This document shows positions 45,961 to 57,384 of a stretch of DNA of 64,000 nt, piece by piece. Positions within the stretch are counted from its first letter, which is position 1, and every line of letters begins with the position of its first letter. The stretch is from Apricaphanius iberus. Its lineage: Eukaryota; Chordata; Actinopteri; Cyprinodontiformes; Aphaniidae. A program made the position numbers and the translations under genes. The notes beneath the pieces are model-generated. The model did not search any database and was not told where the DNA came from. It saw only the letters and a list, made by a program, of their open reading frames with translations. The stretch spans positions 2,170,001-2,234,000 of the forward strand of contig JAPXFQ010000899.1 in NCBI GenBank assembly GCA_028564705.1, given 5' to 3'.

Positions 45961-47990
45961 GAAATCACTGACTTAGAACCCTTTATGGTTGCATTCCCCT
46001 TATCACATGCTGGTAATTCCCCATGTGAATCCCCTTATCGCATGCTGGTAATTCCCCAAATGATGTCACTGAAAAACTTATACTTGCATTTCAAAACAAA
46101 AAACACACAATTACTATTGTTTTTTTTGTTTTTTGTTTTGGTCCAAAACTGTAAAAAAATTACAATATTCCCGACCATTTTAAATCCTCAGGCAAGATTC
46201 CAAATGAGGATATTATCAAAATAAAAAAAGGAACTACACTGAGAGAACAACAATAAAAATAAATAATAGATAAAATAAACCAATCTAGATCAATTGATAG
46301 TTTGAAGATATTAATGAAACCATTGTACAAATATTTGTTTAAATTGTATAAAGGGCATTTATTGATTGTTGTTGTTGAACTTGAGTGAGAGTTGTGGAGA
46401 GATTTGAACTAATTTAGAATTCTCATTCCCATACTACTGAAAACACACAGGTGATCCCCTTATCACCCCATTATCTCCTTGTCGTAATTCCACAAATTAT
46501 GTTACTGGGAAACGTGTACTTGCATTTGAAAACAAAACCAAACAATTACTTCACCCTTTTTCAGTCATGTGCCATAGAAGACATTAAATCTGATGTAAAA
46601 TGTGGAAAGGATGTTGTAATTATGACGTACATATCAAGCAGCCCTCGACTGAGGAATTACTGCACAGTTAGTCATTTGGGTTTCCTGTGAGGGCTGCAAC
46701 TGAATCAAAACATAGCACACAATCAAAGAGGATAGTCCTTTGGAAGGGCACTAATTAAGATCCTCCTTGACTGGCCTAACTGGAGGCAGCTGGTGCAACA
46801 CATGCCTTAGACACACTGGATGGAAAAAAAGGTGAGGAAGCTCACAAGGTGCACACAAAACACACAGAACACCTACATTGGTTCGAAAACCAATGTTGGT
46901 TCTATAACAAATGTTGCTTAATTCTTCAAAAACCAACGTGGGTTCTTTCAGCAGGGTGTTCGCATGTGGCGCAGAAAGTAGGTATGCTCTACATTTGGGA
47001 GCTGCACTAGAGGGGTTGCCGAAGCGATGATAAAATATATTTTTTTTACGGCTGCATTTTCTGTGTTTACCAGCTGTTTGTGTGTGTGTAAATTATACTA
47101 ACAATATCAGAAAAAACGTAACTGATTAGGTGCAGGGGCAGAGTTTCAAAACTACAGAGATCCAACCAGAAGTGAAACCATCATCTCAAAAAAAAATTTT
47201 TTTTGAGGGGGGGATAGCAAGTACAATAAGCAGGAGATGCTACAGTAGAGAGTGTGGCTTGCACATATTGCGGATTTGAGGAAGAAATGCAGCTATTTGG
47301 CTATTAACAGTCATAGGAATGCATATGGCAGTCAATGAGCTAAATAATTTCTGAAAAACTATTAATATTTTTTGGGGCACCACCTGGGTTTCCAGGAACT
47401 ATTTTACCAGTGATTTATGTGTGAACCAATAAAATGGAAAATTAACATTATTTGGATCAAGAAATGTTTGTTTAGAAATTATCTGGATAAGAAGTCATTG
47501 ATCTTTGAGCCATTAGTTCTATTCATGGATTGGTCACCGAAGTGAACAAACTAATTCTAGTATTTTAATACAAAAGAGGTCTCAAACACAGCTAATAAGA
47601 TTTGTTTTTGTTCTTAATCTTCTCTGAACTGATCTTTATTCAAACACCTCTGATTGTCTGTTCATTGAGTGCTGGCCTGGGCCAACACGTGGCTAGTCTT
47701 AGTTTAGCTTCCTGTAACACACGTTGGTGTTTGGAGCAGCTCAAAATACATTTATTAAACATTTAACAAAAATATGGGAAAATTCCTTTCTGTTTGAGTT
47801 GCTCAATTTACAGGATCTAAAACGACTCTTTGTCTGGAAAAGTCTTTTAAACACACTGATTAAAGTTATAGGCCGAAGGGCTTGTATTACCCAAAAAGCA
47901 GATGAAACCTTATACAAGTTAATAGTAAATCACACACCTTTAAAATTAGTGATCTAAAATTATTCACCTCTGCCCAAACAGACCTTATAG
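45961..47990. other. Intergenic with one local imperfect duplication
   Basis: A block at 46,033-46,150 (AATCCCCTTATCGC, ACTTGCATTTCAAAACAAAA, ACAATTACT) recurs imperfectly at 46,452-46,560, about 420 bp away. A 77-codon frame at 47,724-47,957 has no recognised motif. Otherwise nothing. Confidence 0.45.
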
Positions 47991-48540
47991 ATTGATACCA
48001 TTTTTCCAGTTTTCTCCGTTGTCAAGGAGGAAGCTCGATGGGGGTTAGCCGGCAGGCTAACAAAGGGGTTGCCTAGCTAATTAGCGGGCTGGTAGCACCG
48101 GGAACGTCTGGCCTCAGAATAGTTTCACTCCTCTCTGAGCTCAGCTATGTGGTGGCTGGCCCCTGGAGATGCTGGTGGCCCGTCTTCTGATTTGACTACG
48201 TGGAAATCAGCTCCAACTTCGTTCACTGGAAACAGTTACTTTTGGCAGCTTTCTAGCACGGCAATTATTATCGGCTCTGGTACGAAGGGACACGGCTTCC
48301 ACCCGGTTCAGGCATGTAATTCAGGCTCCCGCTTTTTTCTTGCGGCCACAGGCATATTTAGGAACGCTCTGCAGAGTTCAGGCAGAAAAACGGGGTTTAT
48401 TTAATAAATGTTTTCCAGTCACCTGATCGGTCGTCCGTCAGTGTTGCTTGAATGAGTTACTCCTCGAACTCAGATGTTTCTCCTTCGCGTGCAAAGGAAG
48501 ATTCTTTGATGCGGATATTCCCAATCAGAGCTCGGTCAAA

Positions 48541-48740
48541 GCTCTGACTGAATATAGTGATCACTAATAAAGATTTTTTCATACATATACATCAAGTGGA
48601 GTATTACAACGAAGCTGTAATACTCTGCTTGGGAAAGTAAATCTGTTGGTCTTGTACTTGGTACTCAGACACCAATTCTGAGTGGCAAACTACTAGACAG
48701 GACACGTAAAAAAAATAAAATAAAAAAATAAAACATTAAA
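48541..48740 (+). mobile_element. LINE 3' end with A-rich tail, same family as 37.3-40.1 kb
   Basis: AATAAAGATTTTTTCATAC, AGCTGTAATACTCTGC and GTACTTGGTACTCAGACACC are the inverse of 37,370-37,490. It is followed by AAAATAA-type tail units to about 48,740. The upstream 48,050-48,540 may belong to the same insertion but is not shared with the other copies. Confidence 0.7.
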
Positions 48741-49032
48741 ATAAAGAAGTGTGGGCCTCGCTAGAGTTAACCCCGGCCGGGAGGCAGCTTGGCTAAGGAA
48801 GAGCAGCTAGCCGAGCTCCTCTCTTTGTAGGTTCTGCTGGTAGTTCTTCTGGTGGAAGACTGCAGGTTAGCACCACCCGATGGCTGTATGTGACCCAACA
48901 CACAGCACAGTGCAGGTTGAATGAACCATTGTGAGGGGGAGAGGTGTGACTGAAACAGTAAACAGATTATTTGTCTGTTATATATTAAATCTATGGTCAA
49001 AACAGACAAACTACACATTGAGTACATGAGGG

Positions 49033-49080
49033 GCCCTAGCACATTTAACGTGTATATATATATACACGTTGTGCTAGGGC
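49033..49080. repeat. Imperfect palindrome around TATATA
   Basis: GCCCTAGCAC..AACGTGTATATA faces TATATACACGTT..GTGCTAGGGC, with a small bulge (ATTT) on the left arm. Confidence 0.85.
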
Positions 49081-49264
49081 TATATATTTATATATATTTT
49101 ATATAAAGAAAATAAATAGGGGATCTCCTCCTCTGGGTCCTTCGCCAGCCTGGGCCCTTTGAATCTAACCTCCACCCCTTTAAGGTGCCCATGGCAATAG
49201 CCTCATATGTAAGACTTAACGACCCTAACTTATATATAGACCCTGACTTATATATCCAATACTC

Positions 49265-49352
49265 CCAATCCAGTCTTTTCAGAACTGAAGAAGCCTCTTG
49301 GATAAAAGGCAACACATTTGATAGACAATAATAAAGGTCTGGTCGCCTTCAT
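49265..49352 (+). mobile_element. Penelope-like 3' tail fragment
   Basis: CAGAACTGAAGAAGCCTCTT, GGATAAAAGGCAACAC and GGTCTGGTCGCCTTC form the phrase found at ends of fish Penelope-type copies. No coding part is adjacent. Confidence 0.45.
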
Positions 49353-49767
49353 TTAATTCTCAACATCATCATTAATGACTGAGAATATTTATCAGTGTAT
49401 TTATAAATTAGAGGTAGAAAGCCCAACCAAAAATGATCACTCTTTATTACTGAAAGTCTTGAATATATGGAGTATATAGAGTAAGAGCATATAGGATAAA
49501 AAGGAAAAAAATTAAAGCTGCTGCAAGAAAGCATGTTAGGGATCTTGCAGAGACCTGCTTTCTATCTGTAATGGGGCTTTTGTAGTCTGCTCTTCAGCGA
49601 CCAAACAGGAAGACACATGCTTGTGTTAGAGACATTATGTCATCCCTGTAGACATTGCAACATGGGGAAAAAGTTGATTTATATTGTTATCTTAGCTTGA
49701 GTAAAATGAAAAGTGGAATATAAAGAAATATATAAAAGTTCCAAATTCTAAAGTTCTTATAATTTGT
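49353..49767. other. Intergenic, nothing recognised
   Basis: AT-rich, no motif. Confidence 0.4.
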
Positions 49768-50960
49768 ATGAATATGAATATCAAGAATATGGTGGTATAT
49801 ACAGGGCCTTGTGTCAGGCTAACCAGGAAAATCAAGGAAGTGGAGCAGAGGATCACCATCATCTTTGGCCAAACTTTAGCTGCTGCCACCAGCGCCCAGC
49901 TGGCCGACACAATCCCCTGCCAGCCCTGTGAAGCTGCGGAGGGGGGAATCCATCGCTGGGTCTCCAGGCGGACTCGGACAGACGAAGGAGCGCTGGTTCC
50001 AGCAGGGGGCTAAACCAAAAGCCCCCCTCAGCTCCACTCCAGTGCCCCAGGGTGCGTGGTCGAGGGTCGGGCCTGGTCGTGGTGGGGGCGCCCGTAGCGG
50101 CTGCCACCATTGTCCTCCACCCGGCCTTCCGCTGTCGAACCGTTTCGGTGCCCTGGGGGACGACCAGTGACTTTGTCCCTCCGACCGCGCCGAAGACCAG
50201 CAGCTCCGCAGGGCCGCCGCCCATCCCCTCCCAGCAGCCAGAGCAGCAGTCGGACTCCGGCAACCACCCACGTCGCACTAAACCCAGGATTTCAGCCGGG
50301 ACCCGCTGAGGAGGGCTCCATTACACCCCGAACCCACGGAACGAGCCCTCGGCGCCCTCTAAACACCGCTGCAGTCCTGTGGAAGCCAAGCTGCCCAACA
50401 TCCAGCCGGTCCTGGACAACGAGGGATCTTCTGCTCAGAATCAGCAGCAGCAGCCTGCACACCATCCACCCAGCACTCTCATCATAGGAGATTCTATTAT
50501 CTGGCAGATTAGAGTGAGAGGAGCTGTCACCCTTTTTCTCCCTGGAGCTACAGTAAAGGACATTTCTGAACAGATTCTGCACTCCATCCAACTTCACCCA
50601 ATTGTGAGTAAAGTGATAATTCATGCTGGAACCAATGGCATTCGTAAACAGCAGTCTGAGCTCTCAAAACATGATTTTATTAATCTTTTTAATCTTTTAA
50701 AACACAAACCCCTATCTGTTTTTTTTTTCTGGCCACACTCCCACCATCAGCAGAGGAATAAATAGATTCAGCAGGTTACTCTCTCTCAAAACTTGGCTTT
50801 CCTCTGCTACCGTGATGCACAATATTGGTTTTATAGACAATTTTAACATTTTCTGGGGCAGGAGTCAATTATTTGGGGCAGATGGACTCCATCTTAACAG
50901 ACAAAGTACAATATGGCTTGCAACTTATAGTTTAGGCTCAAACTGTAGCACTTAATTAAT
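49768..50960 (+). pseudogene. LINE ORF1 with SGNH-hydrolase (esterase) domain
   Basis: An N-terminal helical piece (RLTRKIKEVEQRITIIFGQT) is followed by a GC-rich, proline-rich linker in shifting frames. From 50,379 comes the hydrolase domain: STLIIGDSIIWQIR (block I with the GDS nucleophile), FLPGATVKDISEQIL, and VIIHAGTNGIRKQQ (block III, GTN). In a later frame IDNFN and ADGLHLNRQ give the D-x-x-H end of the catalytic site. This kind of ORF1 protein accompanies some fish LINE ORF2s and is thought to bind RNA or act as an esterase during retrotransposition. Stops after the hydrolase start (near 50,765) make it a pseudogene. No ORF2 follows. Confidence 0.78.
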
Positions 50961-51628
50961 CCAAAAATCTACAAAGGGTTCCTGAGCCTTTAATGGTCTC
51001 TAAATCTGATTATGTAGGAATCACATGGAAGACTGGTGACCTGACAGTTGTGCAGAAAACCATAATTGACACACTTTAATAGAAAGTTATGTAGAAGGTA
51101 AAAGTGTGTAAGAAAATGTGCACAAGCAGCAGTGATAACCTCAGCCTGTAGAGTATTGCCAGGAAAAGGCCATTCAAAAGTGTTGGGGACCTTCACAAGG
51201 AGTTTTGTCTTGTCAAGGAGTGGACTGAGGCTGGAGTTAGTGCATCAAGAGCCACCACACACAGACAGATCCTGGACTTTTACTCTTGTCAAGTTGCTGC
51301 TGGTCTGTTCGTAAAAAAAAAAACTATTGGTGCATCCAGGAATCGATTTAAACGTTTAACATTGTTTGCCGTTTTTACTGATAGAATAAGAGGGATAACT
51401 CAAGACAGGCATTTTAAGGCTTAGGTCTGAATAGACACTTTTACTAGCTACGTCATCTAAAGTATGCATGCACACCTTGGCAACAGAAGTGAAGCGCTAC
51501 CCCATTTACTCACAATAAGGACGAAAATTCAATAGTGTTGTAAATCCTGTTTTTCAAGCTCTGAGAACAGTAAAAAGTCAGGTCGCTGCGTGTTCAGATG
51601 TCAGAACTGCTTCAAGCAGTGAACTGAA
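50961..51628. other. Intergenic, nothing recognised
   Basis: No exon or family was identified before the target duplication at 51,629. Confidence 0.45.
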
Positions 51629-51643
51629 ATTGTTCAGAATTCC

Positions 51644-52174
51644 TTTTTTCTTTATCGTGTCTGGCAGTTTGCTACTCAGAATTGGTGTCTGAGTAGCAAG
51701 TACAAGCCCAACAGATTTACTTTCCCAAGCAGAGCATTACAGCTTTGCTATAATACCCCACTTGACATATATGTATGAAAAATCTTTATTAGTGATTACT
51801 GTGGGTTTAATTTCTTGAAGTTATGGACACGAAATTGAGATAAGAAGGAAGAAAGGAAGAAGATGAAGAAGAGAAACAGGACTGGTAGAAGTGGAACTGA
51901 TGATACAATATAGGGAGGTAAACAAAGAACACAAGAAAACATCCCAGTCTTCCACCTCTGTTGGACGGTGGAGAAGTGGTAAAACAAAACAAACAAAAAC
52001 CACCAATAGAACAGAACAACATTAACAAAACTGATCTATTAATATAAACTAAGAATTACACATTCACTACAAACAAACATGGATTAATGAACACAATGCT
52101 AATGTTTCTGGTAAGCTCCTGGTAACAAGTAACTCATTACGATAACCTCAGCTGAAGATATGTCCGTACACACC
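51644..52174 (-). mobile_element. 5'-truncated LINE with perfect 15-bp target duplication
   Basis: ATTGTTCAGAATTCC flanks both sides (51,629-51,643 and 52,175-52,189). The tail side, on the left, has a T-rich run (minus-strand A tail). The body aligns in order with 37,350-37,900. This is classic target-primed insertion of a short 3' piece. Confidence 0.88.
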
Positions 52175-52189
52175 ATTGTTCAGAATTCC

Positions 52190-54974
52190 AAAGGGAGCTT
52201 ATCCAATTTTAAAAAAGCAGAGCCGTCTGTGGCTGCAAGCTATCAAAAGGGTTGATCAAAACTGGATGGATGACACAATCCGAAATGCCCATTTTATGTC
52301 AGGTGAGGTCAGGTATTTATGTACTGTGGTTACACAGGAATTCCCGGTTTATGTGAATTCTAATATCTAAAGTGGTGGTTCCCAAACTTTCCCATCTCTG
52401 ACCCACAAAATAAAAATTTAAGACACCTGTAACCCCAACTCTTAATGGAACATACATACAGCTTTTTTTTTTCAGTCAGTTAAAAAGTGGTACAATTGCA
52501 ACATCAACAGCGAATATATCGACCACTATGTATTGCTTCTATTAATTCAAGCCCTGTTTTTCATCTTTCATTTGATTTATATCAAGGAGATACCCGCTCA
52601 TTGTCTCTACTGGTATTGACATAATTTTCTCAAGAGAATCTCAAGACTCCACACTTACCTGTTTGTGATCCCAAATGGGGTCCTGACCCCAACTTTGGGA
52701 ACTGCTGACCAAAGTAAGCCGCATTAGCTGTATTACTTTTAAGTAATGTTTGTTATTCATGATTCACCATTTTATTAAAAAAAAAATATGATTACATGTT
52801 TGCCCAGTAATTACATTATTTAACTTCAAGGAGGCTAGAAAAGAATCGGAAGAGAGTACTCACCCTGCCATGCAGGTACAATTGGCTGCGAAGATGTAAT
52901 TCAGAGTTTGTTTACTATACTCTGTTGTCATTACTTAAAGTGAGCTTTCTAATGTAGTTTTCAAGATTTTTTGACAAAGTCTGAAATTATACCATACGTC
53001 CGTTGCCAGAATGCATGCACATTCTTACTTACAGTTTTTTATAAACAGTAAAAGGGTCTATTGGTTAATACAGTTTGTCCAAGTGAACTGTGACCCCATC
53101 CTGTGTTAAGTCACTGAATTACAGAGACATTATTAAGGTAACAGGAAAAAAAACAACTTATTGTTAGCACTGACCCATATAAATATTGAATGGTAACAGA
53201 TTAGACTGGATTGGATCATGATAATTGATCCTAACCCTTGAGAATCAGAATCTTGTCGAATTTTGAAATTTTTATTGATACCCAAGTCAGAAACTGGGAT
53301 ATATAGATGCAGGGAGGGTAAGAACTGCATGGAAAGTGTGTGGTAGTAAGCAGGAGTGAAACATCTGGGAGAAACTAAGAGTCTGAGAATTTTATCAAAT
53401 GTTCTGAGAGATATAAACAATAGTAACTGACCAATGTATGGCTGGAATAGGGTCCAATTCAAATCTGAAATGATGTAAAGTAGAGTGAGACAATCCTTAT
53501 AAACTACTTTAACGGTGGTCAATTAACTAGGCTGGGCATCAAAGAAAGAACATATGAGGTGAACGTCAACTGGCGGTTCCACTTCCGGCCCACCAGCACT
53601 TTCTACCTGGCCCTCCAATACTACTGAATCAGGAATAGAGAAAAAATATGTCTTATTTTCTTTCAAAATCAAACATACTGAAAAACAGACTTCAATCAGA
53701 AATGACTGCAAACTTATTGCTCTCATTCCACATTTATTTTTTTATTTATTTTTCTCTGCAGTAGTTTTTACATTGTCTTAAAACACTCCCACACATCAAT
53801 ATATCAAGATACAATTATACTTTATTTTAGGAAGCCATCTGGCCCTTGCAGTGTGTGCTGGGGAAAACTCTGGCCTTGAACAAATTTAGTTGGTGACTCC
53901 ACAGTCTCCAGCTGCATGCTGCTGACTGAGAGGAAAAAGCAAAGCAAGCTGGGGAAAAACAAAAAACAGATTTTTTTTATTTTTATATATGCTTATTTTG
54001 TGTTATCAAAAACAAATGTTGCACCGTTGGTTTGATTTCATGATGCAATACCACAGAAAAAACTGTAAGATCATTTTTTAACTCATTGTCGTTGTATGGC
54101 AGGTTTGTCAGCCCTTATATTTTTCTTTTACTTTTTTTTCCTTCATACAAAAAGTAGTACGAGCAACGGGGTGATCAAATTACAGTGTGCATGTAGTGAC
54201 GCAAACAGACAGATATAGTGTAGACCGAAAAAATAAAACAACGTGTCATGATCACTCTTCAAAAAGAATTTAAAACTCTGTGGTTACTCTGTATTTTGAA
54301 TTTTTGTTTACAGTAGAAATGTAATATCAAAGATTAGCTTCTTAATGTAACAGGCCAATCTTTTTTAAATTGTTTTTTTTTTTCACAATCACATGACAGC
54401 CGAGTTATGATTTTTAGGAATTTGGCCTTTCCGGTAATTTTTTTCTGACTGTTAGAACTTTGAAAGCTAGCCAATTGGCAGTCACTTTCAACAATGTTGA
54501 AAGCAAAGTTTAGGAAGGATACACAAAACATAGGATATCAGATAAACAGTTTTTTTGCCAGATAAAATAGGTGCCTTCTAAAATAATGGTCTGTAATTAG
54601 TGGTCCCAGTCACTTTTGTTCCTATGAAGCCTGTAAAACCTCCAAGGCTCTGATTGTGACTATTTTGTTTTCCCCCACATCATATAAAGCTCAGCGTTAC
54701 AAAGAACATCTCTTTTTTCCCCTTTCCATCTTACTTGTTAACTCAAAAGTGTATGCTTTCAATTAAAGGTCTCATTTACAGGTGTCTTTAGTAAATTCTC
54801 TGGTATGAAAGAATACGGTCTACAGAGTCGTTTTTTTCCTGTATCCTTTTTCAGTATGGATTTCCTGTCTCCTTTTTATGGATGTGGGTGGAAATAAATG
54901 ACATGACTTGGGGGCTTGCTCATTGAGATTAATGAAATACTATTTTTTGTCCTCTGATCACTGCATCATAACTA
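52190..54974. other. Intergenic, nothing recognised
   Basis: 2.8 kb of AT-rich DNA. The 129-codon minus-strand frame at 53,133-53,522 lacks a motif and splice context. Confidence 0.45.
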
Positions 54975-55440
54975 ATGGTGCGTTCAGACCGCAAGCTTTG
55001 TCAGCGTCAAGCAATGCTCACAAAGCGACTAGTTTGACGCATATACACAGCAGATACATTTTTAAACTGAAGCTTGCAAAACTCATAGGCGGGCCTTCTT
55101 CTGACAGATGTTTTAAACACTAACGAATCGTGGTTGGCTAGGCAATTTCGACTTCGGGCAACGTCACTACAGTAAGACGTTGATTAATTGCCATGCTGCA
55201 TCAAGGGCGTTAATGACCTGCTAGCTGAACTTCTGCGTTTCTGGCGTTTGGGGCTTACAGCTTGAAAAGCAGGAAAGGCTTGAAAAGTTGACGGAGCCAA
55301 CGGAAACATAACGCAGCAGAGACTGCGACGCTCCTCTGACGGCCTCAAACATAGACTTAACATGTAATCTTGCTGCTGACACTGCCGTTTTGGGCGGTGT
55401 GTACACATCCATTACACTTTCTCCATTTACTAAAATCTGT
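54975..55440. repeat. MITE-like repeat (GGTGCGTTCAGACCGC start)
   Basis: It starts GGTGCGTTCAGACCGCAAGC, with GCGTCAAGC, TTTGGGGCTTACAGC and ACTTAACATGTAATCTTGCT inside, phrases of a common fish non-autonomous DNA element. The other end was not found; it stops close to the 28S-like block at 55,468. Confidence 0.55.
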
Positions 55441-55467
55441 AACCTGTCAGGTGAAATAAAAATTGAG

Positions 55468-55562
55468 CTGGTGTTTAGCCTTAGATGGCATTTATCACCC
55501 AGTTTAGGTTGTATTCCCAAACAACAGCGGACCACGACCCCAATAACTGGGCTCACAAAGTA
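55468..55562 (-). pseudogene. 28S rRNA fragment (about nt 250-380), antisense
   Basis: + strand TTTAGCCTTAGATGG, TTTATCACCC and ATTCCCAAACAAC match the complement of the conserved 28S stretch that ends ..CCATCTAAGGCTAAATACC. Similarity is roughly four in five bases over about 60 bp by eye, and weaker to 55,562. It is a degenerate copy, not a functional rRNA. Confidence 0.75.
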
Positions 55563-55689
55563 AAATCAGTCAAAGTATGAACATTTTAATTAAAAACAGC
55601 AATTAAGTATAAAAAATAATCAATAAAAAACATTTAGCATTTTATTTCAAAGAAAAGCATGAAAAGAAATGTATGTCAAAAATGTATTT

Positions 55690-55940
55690 TAGAACATTGC
55701 TCAAAGGTAATTCTAAACAGAGTTTTACTCTTTGATTTAAAATATCCTAACAGTTCAACAGCTTTGCAGTCAACAGGAATTTTTTTTCCAGATTTGTGGG
55801 GCATAGAAACTGAAAGCTTCTTGTCCATGTTTGGTTCTTATTCTAGGTATGTTTAGTACAGTACTGGACCTGAGTGGTCTGCTGGGTTGGTATAGTGACT
55901 ACAGGTCTTCAACATACTTTGGTGCTAAACCATGTAGGGG
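55690..55940. repeat. Dispersed fish repeat, shorter copy
   Basis: CATAGAAACTGAAAGCTTCT, TGGACCTGAGTGGTCTGC, GGTCTTCAACATACTTTGGT, GCTAAACCATG. Same order and orientation as 12,990-13,190. It lies between the two 28S pieces. Confidence 0.6.
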
Positions 55941-57194
55941 GCCTGGGCACCTGCCCCTTTTCTCCATGATGCCCCAAGTGCTCCTTTTGGAGTTTACCCC
56001 TCAACATTTGTCTGTGCCTTTGTAAGTATCTGGCTGCTGTCAGTTACATGATGGCTCAATATGCCTCCACTCGTCAGCTGCTTAACTCTGTGAGTGAGGC
56101 TTTTGGGGGGAGGGGTGCTCAGGACTAGGACCTCAAACTTATGGCCAAGAATTTAAGAAAAATAGACCTGTTTGTGAAGGAAAATATAGTCTTTAATTTG
56201 AGGTTACATAAAACTGTGTTTGTTTTACTTGCTTGCAGAAGTGGTTTTAGATCTACTGAAACCTTAATTCATATAACATTCTTAGCTCATAAGTATGAAA
56301 TTGTTTTTATTTTTGACAATTCAACTGCACATATTTTTCCTAATATGTACACATTTTATTTATTTATTCTATTGTTTATTTAAATGAATGAGTTGAATGA
56401 GTACATCTGCCAATCAGGGTCAGAAGGTGGGATTTGAGATTAGTTTTATTCCGAATTTCACTGTCACATTATATATTTGCTTATTGTTCATTAATGTACA
56501 CATATTTCTTGAGGTTTTATTTCTTTATTTAATTTTGAGTACTTTGGTGTTCCATAATGGAAAGCACGACATGCCAAAATTCGATAAATCAAAACATCCC
56601 AAAATTGATAGTTATGCATGTGAAAACTCTAATAAAACTTATCAAAATAAATATGCATTATTTTTATATATAATTTTATTTTTATTTATATTTTACCTCA
56701 TTGCTATGTGCTGAAGATATCAGTTTCATTTTAGCTGTCCACTTAAAAAATCCAATCCCTTAGAGTTGCTAGCGCTACTATAAAAAATTAGAGTTTGCCC
56801 CTCATATTCCACTCCGAAGTAAAAATGTGCCTGCTAGTAGTTTCCATTAACCTACATTGGTTAATGCTAAGCTAAAGCAAACCGACTGCTACCAGATTAG
56901 GCAAATTACTGGGCTGATTACAAAATACTGTTTTAATCACTTATCTAACTCTGAGGAATATGGCAAGAGACATATTTTTACTTAGGGGTTGGAATATCTC
57001 TTTAAAGCTACACCTGAGTTGCAACCGAGTGAAGTCAGATATCAGGGTTTATTTAGTGAGAAACCGCTTCAAAAGTAATTATTCCATAAAGTACTTTACA
57101 AAATGTATTTAATCAGCTATCAGATATCCTATGGTATTTTTAATGTTTTTGTTCGATCAACACATCCCGCAGCAGTGTCTCAACAGCAATATTG
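55941..57194. other. Rest of the insertion between the 28S pieces
   Basis: AT-rich. A 105-codon frame at 56,397-56,714 has no motif. The phrase TTAATGCTAAGCTAAAGCAA near 56,860 is common in fish MITEs, but I cannot place the ends. Confidence 0.4.
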
Positions 57195-57384
57195 CACCTG
57201 TTCACATAAAAAACAGGCTACTTTGGCGTTGCATGGTTCACACGACACGGCCACTAGTTGGACAGGGATTCAGTGCTGCACTCCTACCTCTTTCCTACTG
57301 AAGTAATCCTTTTTAGTTTCTTTTTACACTGCTTATTAATATGCTTAAATTCAGCGGGTCATATCGTCTGATGTAAGCTCGTAG
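57195..57384 (-). pseudogene. 28S rRNA 5' end (about nt 1-190), antisense
   Basis: + strand TTAGTTTCTTTTTACACTGC then ATGCTTAAATTCAGCGGGTC and CGTCTGATGTAAG is the complement of the universally conserved 28S start (..CCGCTGAATTTAAGCATATTA..AAAAGAAACTAA..GGATT). Similarity fades toward 57,195. The extent there is estimated. Confidence 0.82.

Noticed and set aside
49859..50309. Several frames of 79-139 codons on both strands
   Set aside because: Shadows of the GC-rich linker in the LINE ORF1.
53133..53522. 129-codon minus-strand frame
   Set aside because: AT-rich chance frame with no motif, signal or context.
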